A program made the translations under genes and the position numbers. The notes under the pieces were generated by a model, which saw nothing but the letters and a program-made list of their open reading frames with translations, did no database searches and had not been told where the DNA came from. Below, in pieces: positions 52,801 to 64,000 of a DNA stretch of 64,000 bases. The stretch covers positions 1 through 64,000 of the forward strand of contig JBAMJV010004005.1 in the NCBI GenBank assembly GCA_037951105.1, written 5' to 3'. The stretch comes from Echinarachnius parma. Its lineage: Eukaryota > Echinodermata > Echinoidea > Clypeasteroida > Echinarachniidae. Positions within the stretch are counted from its first letter, which is position 1, and every line of letters starts with the position of its first letter.

Positions 52801-53329
52801 ATACTTCATCATCACTAAACCATATCGCGTAGTAGTCGTCAGCAGAATACGGGAGTAACTATTATATCAATAAAACAAGTGTTCCGTGTTATATCAATGG
52901 ACTATGATCAATCAAAGCAGCATACACGTTATTAAATGGCGTAGCTACGTGGGGGTGGGCACACGGGTATGTTTATCGGGATATGTCTGTCTAAAAATGA
53001 ACTAATTCAAATTAAGTGTGTGCACACTCTCATTGGGCTTTAGAAACACCAACTATATTCTCTCACAAAGGGCCTCGCTCCACTAATGTGTAGCTGGGCA
53101 TCAATACGAGGATTGTATATCAATTTACAACATCAATTTAAACAAAAATATCTTCTTCTTCCAGTATTTATTCCTCCGTTATGCGGAGATCAGCAGCGAA
53201 CTGCAGGACCTAGGGTAAGTCGAAATTGGACAGTGTAGCATAGTTACAGCAGTTATACATAACGATGACGTACATTAATAATTTTCAAAATATATTGCAA
53301 ACAAAGAGATGTCAGACGAGAAGAGACTA
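49853..53329. other. Non-coding repeat-rich interval
   Basis: Holds the AACGTTA repeat, a (TTCAGA)n stretch near 51287-51320, long G/C runs (52029, 52328, 52436) and a GC-rich patch at 52440-52860 with CGCGCG clusters. No supported gene. Confidence 0.6.
50432..50815. repeat. AACGTTA-rich repeat, about 108-bp units
   Basis: Opens TACCCCAGATAGCAA, close to the TACCCAGGTAGCAA end of the element at 9951. Three units start at 50494, 50603 and 50710 (TTTACTGGATAACGTTACAT). The right terminal repeat was not found; CAACGTTGAT repeats reappear near 51247-51285. Confidence 0.75.
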
Positions 53330-55410
53330 ATAATACGGATAGACAAGAGAGTGGTTAGAGAATATTCATTGTCAAGGTCACTGGGTCACCTCCTTCAAAA
53401 GCTTGGAGTACACATAGGGGGAGACCCAAAGCACGGACACGGCGTAAAAAACCAAGCAGTGAGAAATGAGGACAGAGCAAGCTGCTAGAAGATATACAGT
53501 GTCTTCAACAGCAAGAAAGCAAAGCTTACACGTCCCATCACGGCACTTCCCAATGACAACAAGACGACTTTGCGTTAAAAAAAAGTCTGAGTGAGAAGTT
53601 GTGAACGGAGTTTAACTGCAAAACGCAGATGTGAAGGCAACGAAGACGGATACAGAAGAGTCATTCGAGGAGAACCCTTCCAGAGAACACTGCTACTTGC
53701 ACCTTGGTACACAGCAGCCAGTGTAGAGATTATGGAAGGCGGGATTGGAGAGTCCTTCATCTTCATGAAGAGACCCTCATGCCATACACAATCGAAAGCC
53801 TTCTGCGCATATAGAGCCAAGAATGTGGGATGTTTATTTAATGTATTATTTTTAATGGACATTTGCAAGACCAGAGAAGTGAGCAAACATGACTTAGACT
53901 TGAAAACCAAACTGGAGCTCATCTGGGATATTGGCATGAGAGAGTGGCCTCTCTATGTATGGTTTCATCACCAACTCTAAGAGTTTGGAAAGAGTAGTGG
54001 TCAGTGAGATGCCACGGAAGCTTGAAGGATCATAAAGAGGTTTTCCACCGCCCTTATATATTGAGATCACCAAGGCCTCTTTTTAAAAAAGAGGGAAAAT
54101 GGCCCAGCCTGATACAGGACTGCAACAACACAAGGAGTAGTCTGCGAGTTGTCAGTCCTGCATGACACAGGTGCTCTGTTGAAACGTTGTCGTAACCTGG
54201 GGCTTTCTTTGGCTTAAGACAAGAAATGGCCTCATTCACATCATTTACTGTCAAAGAAACATGAACACATGTTCTTGTACTAGATGAAGGAGAGGAAACA
54301 CACTGGGTACTAGAACAAGGAACATGGAGATTGGGAACATCAACGGGAACTTCTACCTGAGCCGGAGCAGAATCGGATGCAAGGCGGGTGAAATAATGAT
54401 GCCAACCAAGGATGATATGGGGACCGTAATACTTGTTTTCTTCATATTCTAAGAATGCAATCTCTGGTGTGACTGATTTATTCGGCTTTTGTTGTTTAAT
54501 TAACTTATAAAAAAGAGGTGAAGAGCAGGAATGAGCCAATTCGATTTCCGAATGTATCTTAATATGTTGGCATGGTTGGACTGCAGCAGACTGTCTAGGG
54601 TGCTCTCCTAAACTGTTTTTTGGCAGAAATATATGTAGACCAAAGAGGGTCGTCTTTCGGTTCGCCAGCTTGCTTCCAGGCCCTACAAGACGCCAGTGAG
54701 ACAGAGTAGGCCTCCCTAACTTCGTCAGACCACTCAGGCTTGCCAGGCTTGACAGGCTTCTTGCTGGAGTGGGTCTTGTGTGGGAGACGAAGTGAGAGGG
54801 CAATCATTTCTTCTTGGAGAAGACGGAAGGATGAATCGATGGTGTCGGGTGTTAAATCTAACGAAGTCAGTTGACGAAAAATCTGAGATGAAAAGAGGTC
54901 AAGTGGTTGAGTGCATATATGCTCCCAAATCTCCACTTTGTCTGGTGGCCAATGAATCGTGGTCCTTTTCACAGGAATGGCAGCAGTGGGAAGATCAGAA
55001 GAGCAAATGGGAGTCTGAAATGAACCTGTCAGTGTAAGACAAATAAGGGCTGGCCGATGATCTGAGATGTTCAAAGGGTGTTCTTCAGGACTGGTGTTCT
55101 TTCACAATGGAGAGGTTACAAAAAGAGACGCACATTATGAAGTAGGACATGGAAGCCATCAATATTTGAGAGTTTAGTACCATCATCAGGCATGAATGTG
55201 CAATCCCTTTCCTGATGAAATAAAGAGGTTAGACTTGTGAGCGATTCAAATTTAAGAAAATCCATAAGAAGCGCAGCAGACCGCTTTCTTGACAAGTTAC
55301 CAATCACGTCAGCATTGAAATCACCTGCAATTATTTTAACTGCGGAGCTACTCGTATTAAAACAAATAAACGAATTCAATTTAATCCGAATAAGACTGGG
55401 GGGCATTATG
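53330..55410 (-). pseudogene. Degraded LINE (endonuclease, RT, C-terminal zinc region)
   Basis: Scattered minus-strand pieces in order: endonuclease IIAGDFNADV (around 55320), SDHRPAL (around 55060), a linker with EWSDEVREAY, then LKPKKAPGYDNVSTEHL, YDPSSFRGISLTTTLSKLLE, and ALYAQKAFDCVWHEGL. A Cys-rich end (GKCRDGTCKLC) follows near 53530. Several frameshifts and stops, and the YXDD core is missing. Probably an I- or Jockey-group relative; not active. Confidence 0.8.
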
Positions 55411-57654
55411 CCCCCCCCCCCCCCCCCACCCCCTCTCCACGACTTTTGTGTTTGATCTGGAACGCGTAAAGATGACGCCCCGCCGATTCGTGACTATTTT
55501 CTTTCAAGTCTTGCGCATTTTTTAATACAAAATGTTCGGAAAATCAGACGTACCGTTACGAAGTCACGTGACCTTTTGATAAAAACATAAAACATAATTA
55601 TGGAAATATCACTTTTCCTAAATAGAGATAAAACATTGATTATTTGGTCTTGTTTTCATTTAGGTGTTTTGGGGGGGTCAAAATAAACCCCTCAAAAAAA
55701 GTTCGGAAACTCAACTTTGATCGAATATATCACTCTTATTGTCAAATTGTATTTTTTTCTTTTAGTGTCATTGCAATGCATGATGATTTCCCTTTACAAT
55801 GGTACATTATTTGTCATTTATTTCAAATCAGGGAATACGCAGTGCGTTTCAGAATGGAGGAAAGTCAGAAAGCAAATGTAGCAAAATGGGCCGAAAGTAT
55901 TCAATTGGGAAATTTGACTCTTGTGTCGTATTTTTTAAGGTTCAAGTTGTATCGAAGATTGTAGCGTGTTCAAAGGATTTAAACTTATCAAATTTGGTAT
56001 CATTTTAAAGCCCATGTGTCTATCTTTTCAATACAATTATATACGTAACAATTTTATTAACAGGTAAAGTATGGTACAGCTGAATATGGGGAGGGCCGAA
56101 AGTGAAATGTTGCAAAATGCATTTCATTTTGTGAAATTGAAGGCGTTGCATGGAAAAACGACTATTGGAGGAGATGTTTTGGGGTTTTACATTGCATAAT
56201 CATCAGTAAATTTAACATCATGTGAAAGCGTGTTTATTTTTCCTTAAAATCATGTCTCACCTGTAATAATTATGCTATTGGGGTGTGTGCAGTAAAACCG
56301 GATATGGGGGTCTATTAATGCTATGAATTTAAGACCGTGGCTTCTTGTTTCAAGATTCCGGTAAGATATTGTTGTATTAATCATAACTCTATCATCATTC
56401 CGTGTTTCACTATCGGAAAGCTCGTTTAATATGATATCTCATTTGCAATGAGTATGCGGAATGTGAGTGTGCAGTACAGGAAACTCACAAACTTGATGTA
56501 TTGAAAATGCATCAAATTTCTCTAAACCTACGCAAACTGGCCAGAACTGGCATATTAGCGCCCTCTTTGACCGTATAGGTATACCCTTATTACCACGTAT
56601 CAAATGGTAGAAGTTCGACATTGCAACGTGTCATTTCGAGTCCCATACATTTAGAGGTACTACACACACCTAAATCACATAACCACTATGAATGGGGCAT
56701 TATTTTTTTGACAAATTAACACCCTTCAACATGATGTTGAATTTCATAATGATTATGTAAAGTAAAGTACTAAAATATCCCCACAAAAAGTCATTTTTGG
56801 ATGCAACGCCTTCAATTTCACACAATCAAATGCATTTTGTTTAAATTTTGATGTCGATTTTCCCCAATATTCACCTTTATTGTGCCTACCCGGCTTTCAT
56901 AATCATTCCAAGTGAGGTGTCATTGGAAAGATAATTAAACAGGCTTTTTTCTGATACCGTATTCAACAGCATCTCTTCATTGTCAAGATATTCATCGTCG
57001 AAAGAATTTGAACTTAAGAAAGACCGTGATATGGGTGTCGGAACTTCCAACTGAAGTTTTTTGGCGCCATTTTTAAGGGTTAAACTTGTGCAAACTGTCC
57101 CTGTATATGGGCTTGTTACGTGTGCGGTAGTACGAAGGCATACTATATGAGTTTATCTCTTTCTTTTTCACTTCACATTAATAAACTAAATCAATCAGTT
57201 TTCTTCTCGTACTTGGTTAATCATTACGGAAGTTGTAAATTACACTTGTACTTATACACAATACATATAAATAACAAATAAAACAAAATATACTGAAAAC
57301 ATCGCCAACTAATTTCGATGCTTCTCTCTCATATAGACTCTCGCCACTCATGTGTAGTTGGGCATAAATCAAGGGCTATAATATAGGTTTTCCCGGTTAA
57401 ATTCGTCAGAACAGCAGTCAATTTAGCACGAAATTGACTGACGATTGGGATCATCATTTGATTAACTAAAATGATCATTCAATTTATCTGTAATAGAGCA
57501 CACGATCGAAAATTCCTGTCAAACCTAGAGGTGTCGATTTCGGGAGTATTTACCTTCTGGGACTCGCGCTCAATTTTCGGGCGAGTCACGGGTACCCGAA
57601 ATTCGCCCATTTGTTGATTTCGCTATCGGCATGTCACGCCAGCTGGGAAACCAT

Positions 57655-57703
57655 GTTCATTCAAGTGACAAAAATGCAGTGCATTTTTGTCACTTGAATG
57701 AAC
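57655..57703. repeat. Perfect 49-nt palindrome
   Basis: Two 24-nt arms (first arm GTTCATTCAAGTGACAAAAA continuing to TGCA) around one central G. It would form a perfect hairpin. Confidence 0.95.
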
Positions 57704-58666
57704 TTGATAACTCTTGCGTTCAATGAGGGGACTTTTGCTTTTTTCGGGATATCGAGTATTGATTTTTGCGCCCGGGACTCGACATTTTTTCGGCGGGACC
57801 CGGGTACCCGTGACTCGTCAACAGCACTAGTCAAACCAAAATTTAAAAAAAAGAAGTGTCCAGTTTTTTAAAAATCCCGAAAAAGCGTTCAATTTTGCGC
57901 GGAAAACTCTATGGGAGCTAAATTGAATGACGATTGTGCAGTGTTAAATTGATTAAGAACAACATTCATTTGAATAGGCAGGAGTACAAAATTAAATACC
58001 GATTAACGATTTGAATGCACTTAAGTAAAAATGAATTTAGCGAACAGCACTGGAATAAAAATTGCTCCAATTTGAATGATATAAAAATATTTTGAATGCT
58101 TATTTGCCGAATAGTGCAAGTTACATTAATAAATTATACATACAGCTATAAAACATACCTAATGAAATCGTACATACAAAAAAGAACGACTCCAACTCAT
58201 TTCGATACTTCTCTCACATAGGGTTTCCCACCACAATTGTGCAGTTTGGTTAAAAAAAAAAAAAACTTCGGCACAAATTGTGAAACTGTGTGCAATTCAA
58301 TGAATGAGTGTGGATGGGAGTGTGTATCACAATACCAATTGTCATTTTAATCCTCCTTTCCACCCGGATTTACAGTGGCTAATTGTCCTAGATATTCAGG
58401 GTTATACATTGCCTGCTACTGCAAGAATAGTTGCTATGGACTGGATTCAATAGATCTGGCTGAACCAGATGGACGGGTGGACAATAACCCATTGACGTGT
58501 ACGCAGCCTCTCAATTTTGCTAAGAAGGTTTAATTTTCAAACAAATTTTGAAATCTACTTGTTAAAATACTGATTAATTGTATGAAATTGATTGTGAATT
58601 ACGCAACACGACCACACCCTACAAAATTGTACACGTATCAGCTATCTTTTTCTTCAGTATGGATTG

Positions 58667-59202
58667 AAAGGGGTGGTTCAGTTTTGGTAGAGAGGGCGCT
58701 GCATAACACAATTTTTGTGTGAGATAATGAAATACTGAGTGTCGAATTTCAAAGAACATGCAATTTTTATTGCAGAATAAACTTTATTTGGTCAAAATCG
58801 GTTCAGAAATGGCTGAAATATCAATAAATATATCCGATCGTATTTCATTGGGCCCCGAATAAATACGATGATTTTTTGAAAAAAATAAAATAATGCTTAC
58901 ACTTTTTCAAAAAATTTCAAAAGCGGTTTTTAAATAGTTGTTGATGATCTCTCTATTTAATCATTATTTCAACAAAACATCACATGCATAACTTTGTATG
59001 AAAAATGGTTGAAACCAATGCCTTATTAGAGAGCGCCCTCTTGTGTTTTAATGGCGCGTTTCGAATGATAACAGGCTTTTTACTTAGTCGTTTGTATTTT
59101 TTTATTCGAGCATGGTGGGAATATAAATATTAGTTTGTAATGTTACTGTGCAGGTTTTGGTTACTAAAGTTCAGCCTTACCAAAACTGTTCTACCCCTTT
59201 AA
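58667..59202. mobile_element. TTAAAGGGATAG-family TIR element, copy 4
   Basis: Left AAAGGGGTGGTTCAGTTTTG, right CAAAACTGTTCTACCCCTTT, same interior as the other copies. Confidence 0.85.
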
Positions 59203-61436
59203 TCCATGCCATACCTTTTTGTTTTGCCATACTACGCGCCAACTGTCCAGCTAACGTGAGCGTATAATCATACACGGGCAAAGGTTCCTAAATCAGAATA
59301 TTTTGTTTCTGCGACCGTTTATTATTTCGAGGTCTAAAATCAATAGTATTTCATGAAAAGGGGGTTTCAAGTCCTAATGGTCTCAGACTAGCTCCTAAAT
59401 GGGATTTCCTTCCATATTCAGATTATTATATTCGCAATTTTTGAATGTTGGCTTGCAAAAGGTGGACGTTATCATAAAAGTAACATTGTCCACAAAAACT
59501 TACTTGGAACTTTAGCGGGTCTCATGCACTTACCTCGTTATATTCGTATTACCAATAGCATGGAACATGTTTTGGGTTTCCAATTTATCATTTCGTTATT
59601 AAGATACGAATGATTTAAGTTTTCAGATTTGAAATTCTCTCGAGAAGATGTATAACTGCGTTCAAACTCAGTGCAATAAGTTAGCTAATATCGATTACTT
59701 TGCATTTTCGTTCATTACCCTGTCGCATATGACATCCATTTACCATGGAATGTTCACACATCACTCAGTGGACATATTAAGCCGTTCACTTCGAGATTCT
59801 AAAATCCCCATAGACTTTGTACATAGCCGGATAGCCCACCCGGTTCCCGTAAGCAACGGATTTTAATTAACAGATCGCAGAAATACACATGTACAATTTA
59901 TCAACCCCTTTGGTCAGTTTTTGCACATATCAACAAAGTCGCTAGATCCCTTCAAGTCATACAAGGACTTATACGTGTATCATTATAATTAAAACCATTA
60001 ACAAATGTTACTGTATACATATGGAATTGGAGGGATCCACTTTAAAAGGATCTAGTAACATTGTCCAAATCCACAAAAAATCATTCGAAATTTAGTGGTT
60101 CTCTCCTACCTTGTTCGGACACATTCGTATTACCAATAGAAGCCAAGTTTTTTTTTCTTTTCCCCTTTCGTTAGAAAGATATTAACGATAGAAGTGTTCG
60201 GATTTTTAACTACCCACCGGATAGTCATTACTGTGTACAATGTCACTACAATGAGTAAGCTAATATCACTTAGCATTTTCGCTCATTACTCGGTCATATA
60301 ACATCCATTTATTGTGACATTTTCACACAATATTGTGTGTACATATCAGATCACAAAACTACACGTTATACCAAACTTTGCACTGCACTACTTTTGGTAT
60401 TTAAATGGGATAAGACCTTAGTCGTTGCCACGGCTAGTATGTGGAATACAGTTTGTGGGAACGATTTGTAAATCTAGGAAATGAACTCGATTTGAAAGTC
60501 GAGGGAGCCCGCGGACACCCCCCCCCCCCCCCAAAAAAAAAAACAAACAAACAATCATAGCATGTAACTATTAATGGGACCCCCCAAATGAATATAACAT
60601 GAATATACAGAATAATAATAAACTCGACGCATACAATCAGGGGCCTGGGAACGATTTTTTTTTTCTCAAAGGGGTGCGAGGTTTACAAAAAAAACATAAA
60701 TCACAGAGAAGTCAAAAGTAATAGAACATTATAGTTGCCACCAGCATTAGCAGAGCAGGGTAGTCGAGGCCATTCCTTTCACAATATTATCATAACTAGC
60801 GGCACCCGCGGAAATCCGCGGGTTTTTAGTCAGATAAAAGCGACCACAAATGTATTGATACAACAACCTCTGCAAGATTTATAAAACGTCCTCCACATGG
60901 TAAGAAAAAGCGACTCGGGCGTCGTACCCCTCCCCCACCCCACTCTGTTGTTGACATTTTAATGAACTTTTTAACAAATCTGACCCATACCCGGTAGCGT
61001 ACGTTCCCCGGTACACCCTAATTAAATGTATGCACAATATCAATGCAAATAGAATAAAATTATTAAAATGCATGCAAAATCAAAAAATTAATATTAACAC
61101 ATGCACGATGTGTTTCCGTTGTTTTCTTGTTTGTACTAACACATGCACGATGTATTTCCGTTGTTTTCATTTTTTGTGCAAAGTTAGTAAGGATCGCCTA
61201 TTCCTACAATATGATCTCCACATCTGCGGGATACAGTGTCCTAAAAGTTTGGGTTCCAAATTACATTTTATCCCCTGGTATATGTTTATCATATTCTTGT
61301 GAACCCGTGGATATATTACCTTGGAGGAAATAATCGTAACAGTATCTAAATGCATTTAATCAAATTACACCCTTTATCCTATTTTGTAATATCATTCCTG
61401 AGTGGATTGCGAGATGGTTAAAGGGTACCACCACCC

Positions 61437-61895
61437 AAAAATAATATGTGACCGCTTACACCAAAACCCCCATAAAGTCGCGGTATATGATTCTCCGCTA
61501 CGAGCCAAAGTATGTAATTTTTGCTGAAAAATCAAATTTTAAAACTTTACTTTATCTGAAGGCATAATCTTTTCTCTATCGACTGTTTCAAATTTTGAGT
61601 CTTAAAACGAATCCAAAGTTGAGTAATGAGCAGTTTGGATAGCTCCTCCGCACTACGCGCCTAAGTGACCCTAATCTTTAGAGCCTCTTTTCTCCTCATT
61701 CTGTAAAACTAGACCTTCCCACTCTCCTACATTTAATTGCTTTGTTGAATAGGTTCGGAGTGTCCAAATTTGATGAGTTATATATCATTTTAAAGCTTAG
61801 AGTCTACTCTTTCCAGCTAGATAAAAAAAATCCAAATTCATGTTTGTCAACTTTTTGGGGGTTTTGGGGTAAGCGGTCACATATTGTTATTATAG
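61437..61895. mobile_element. TIR element, about 460 bp
   Basis: Left AATATGTGACCGCTTACACC, then AAAACCCCC; right GGGGGTTTTGGGG, then TAAGCGGTCACATATT. No coding sequence. Confidence 0.85.
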
Positions 61896-62666
61896 AAAGG
61901 TAACATCTGTACTATTCCATTCCTTCAACAAGTTCACAAAAATATGTTTCCAGAAAAAATATATAATTGGAAAACGCATCACCATTCTCAACCATGCGTT
62001 CATGCGGTCTGAATTGCGAAGACTATATGTGTGCACAGCCAGAGCGCTCTGTGCAGAGCGAATGAATCATCCGGGATTCTATTGACGTACGCGTGAATAG
62101 CATTGGCGCACTCGCAAATGCTTGGCCCGTATGGAACCAGGAAATAGCATGGGTTCCGTAAGTGGTGGAAATTAATTGCTTTGTTTATGAATTCACAACC
62201 CTTTGCAAAATGTCGGGTATCTATTTGATATCACAAAACGGTACTAAAACATATAATAATGTGTTGTCCTTTGCCTGGTGGTCCCCTTTAAACCTTATTC
62301 CTTGTGAATTTTATAGAAAGGTGATCGATGGCAAAATACTTTCCTCCCGATCTGAACGATTTTCGGTGAATATAGGCCTCAGGATAACATTGGCATTCCA
62401 CCGAAATATCATGTTTCATTTGGTTACTTTGTTATTGTTGTTGGTGGCATTTGTAGAGGTGAGTCAGGCTTGTGAAGTGGTGGTTGTGGTGGTCTAGTAT
62501 GAGTTGATGTGACCAGTTGGCATTGAACCGGAGTATATTAATTATTAAAAATAGACGGACCATTAAAACACTCCACCTCCGTTTACATGGAAGCTATTAT
62601 CCAAGTACAGTGTGAGGCGGATGTCCTAACCCCCCAATTGTTTAGGTTTATATAATATCTCCATAA

Positions 62667-63200
62667 ATGGGTGGTGGGTTGCACGTAATAAGAGATGATT
62701 TGAATATGTTTAATGATATTTGTGAAAGTTGTTTTGTTGAAATTAATAAACCTGGCAAAAATCTTATTATTGGTGTTCCTGAAAAATCAGTTTATCAATT
62801 TAATCATATTCTTAGAGAAACCATTGAAAAAATAAATGTTGAACATAAAGATTGTATATTTATGGGTGATTATAATATTGATATTAATAAAGTTGATCAA
62901 TTTCATTATGTTAATGATTTTTTAGACATTATAACGTAATTTTCTTTTCACCAACTTATTACTCTTCCTACTAGAATTACGCAAACAACTGCAACTTTTA
63001 TTGATAATATATTCGTTAATAATTCTTGTAATTTAATATCTGGTTCCATTATTTGTGATGTTTCTGATCATTTCCCAATTTTGTGTAATTTTGATTTTTT
63101 CAGTACCAATAAAAACTCAAAGAAAATGTTTTAAAAGACAAATTAATGATGAGAATATATATAAATTTGCACAGGAATTATCCAAGGTAATTTTTTCTTT
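62667..63200 (+). pseudogene. LINE endonuclease fragment, AT-rich
   Basis: APE-type endonuclease motifs: FMGDYNIDINK, HQLITLPTRITQTTATFIDN and VSDHFPI. The frame is broken by a TAA at 62937-62939 and by a later stop and frameshift near 63130. Sequence stops matching beyond about 63200, so RT is absent. Codon use is very AT-rich compared with the other LINEs. Confidence 0.8.
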
Positions 63201-64000
63201 TATAACTGCAAACATGATCCCGATACATTGTATGACTGTCACGAGAGATCGCGACATGGGTCTGCCTGATTTAAAATAAGGCAGGTGGAAAATATTTTGA
63301 AGCGACTGTGGCGTTGTTTCCATGGAGGGGATACAATCACCACTGTTTGGTTGTTAGGGACTAGTATTAGTTAAACTATCCTTTATATTAATGGGAGGAC
63401 GGATTGCTAATCGTTGATTAATTGGGCTATACGTAGTTGGAATTTGGGCTATTATAGCAATGGTTGTGATTCCATTGTATTGGTTTTATTGTGTAGTGAG
63501 GATTGGCCTGAATAGTTGATCGGCGTGTGCCGTTTCTTGGGGCCAGTGGTAGTGTTACATAATAACATGTCCCGGTTGGCCGGTTCTATTTAGCGAGATG
63601 CGGGTTTGCGTGCGGTAGACTGGCATAGCTTGATACATAAATTGATATGGTAATTGCGTATATGACGTAAAAGGGGGTGTGATCAGTGTCGTCCAGTTAG
63701 CTTGCGCGAGAGTAACTTTGGCGCTAGTTTTAAATCACGTGATAGGGGCGTATAGGCGTCGTTGATGCAAAGTGATGTTGAAAGATTGTTTAATGTGTCA
63801 GATCGAAATTTGCCTGCGTGAGAAAAGGTTGAAGGGACTTAGTAACATTGTCCAAATCCTCAAAATAAAATTGTAATTCTAGCGGTTCCTTTATACCTTG
63901 TTGTATTCGTATTAACAATAAAATCATGGGACAGCTTTCGGTTTTTCAAATTTCCCTTTCATTACAAAGATATGTATGATTGAAGTATTTAGATAAGAAA
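63201..64000. other. No gene recognised
   Basis: After the endonuclease fragment there is no supported frame; it ends in a partial dispersed repeat. Confidence 0.55.

Larger units (their letters stand above)
55411..62640. other. No gene recognised; AT-rich with MITEs
   Basis: Short open frames only, none with recognisable motifs. Contains a poly-C run at 55411, TIR elements at 58.7 and 61.4 kb, the perfect palindrome, and GGGACTCGAC/GGGTACCCG repeats near 57540-57830. Confidence 0.6.
59482..64000 (+). repeat. Three dispersed GTAACATTGTCCA repeats
   Basis: Copies begin near 59482, 60056 and 63841. All have GTAACATTGTCCA, then an AGCGGTTCT or AGTGGTTCT-like segment, TATTCGTATTACCAATA and a TTTCGTTA segment. 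The last copy runs off the window end. Confidence 0.65.

Noticed and set aside
53591..53980. 129-codon plus-strand frame
   Set aside because: Antisense of a decayed LINE; no motif of its own.
62162..62497. 111-codon plus-strand frame with a hydrophobic stretch
   Set aside because: No recognisable motif, no supporting splice structure, ends in a GTGGTGGTTGTGG low-complexity run.

Overview
The window looks like an animal nuclear genome: interrupted coding sequence with canonical GT/AG splice sites, several non-LTR retrotransposons, tRNA-derived SINE remnants, many short terminal-inverted-repeat elements, microsatellites and long poly-C/poly-G runs. The main gene belongs to the NRF-6 (nose resistant to fluoxetine) family of membrane acyltransferases, which is known from invertebrates and not from vertebrates. 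The repeat landscape (GGAC tetramers, GAGGGCGCT-bearing elements, GGTCAAAGGTCA motifs) suggests a marine invertebrate, perhaps an echinoderm, hemichordate or lancelet. The species is not identified from the sequence.

Layout: almost everything from 6.7 to 48.3 kb is one minus-strand gene. It has 16 coding exons that join in a continuous frame to 757 residues: signal peptide, extracellular NRF domain, then an acyltransferase-3 membrane domain with an R-X10-H motif and an FFFLSG motif. Its introns are packed with mobile DNA: an LTR element (14.1-17.6 kb), a CR1-like LINE (27.9-30.2 kb), a roughly 1.2 kb GCGC-rich element (31.2-32.4 kb) and a 7.3 kb hAT-like element (33.6-41.0 kb). The hAT-like element itself holds a giant foldback, a satellite array and a nested palindromic element. 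Upstream of the gene are a 5'-truncated LINE (48.6-49.9 kb), repeat-rich non-coding DNA, a decayed LINE (53.3-55.4 kb), and then about 7 kb with no recognisable gene. An endonuclease fragment of another LINE lies at 62.7-63.2 kb.

The most interesting system is exon architecture. Exon 7, which carries the R-X10-H motif, exists as two intact tandem copies (7A and 7B) of identical length (174 nt), identical phase and good splice sites, followed by further decaying copies. Copy 7B is split inside its coding sequence by the hAT-like element, with an exact 8-bp target duplication (GTCATTGC). Copy 7A is intact and could still give a full-length product. Exons 2, 9, 10 and 13 also have one to three broken partial copies next to them, so local duplication at exon edges has been recurrent in this gene.

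The LTR element is also unusual. Its two LTRs differ at only about 1% of positions, it has a 4-bp target duplication, and it lacks gag, protease and reverse transcriptase. Its one long reading frame couples a Gypsy-type integrase N-terminal region to a Ser/Pro/Arg/His-rich tail. A single TGA sits exactly where the conserved Trp of the integrase FYWP motif is expected.
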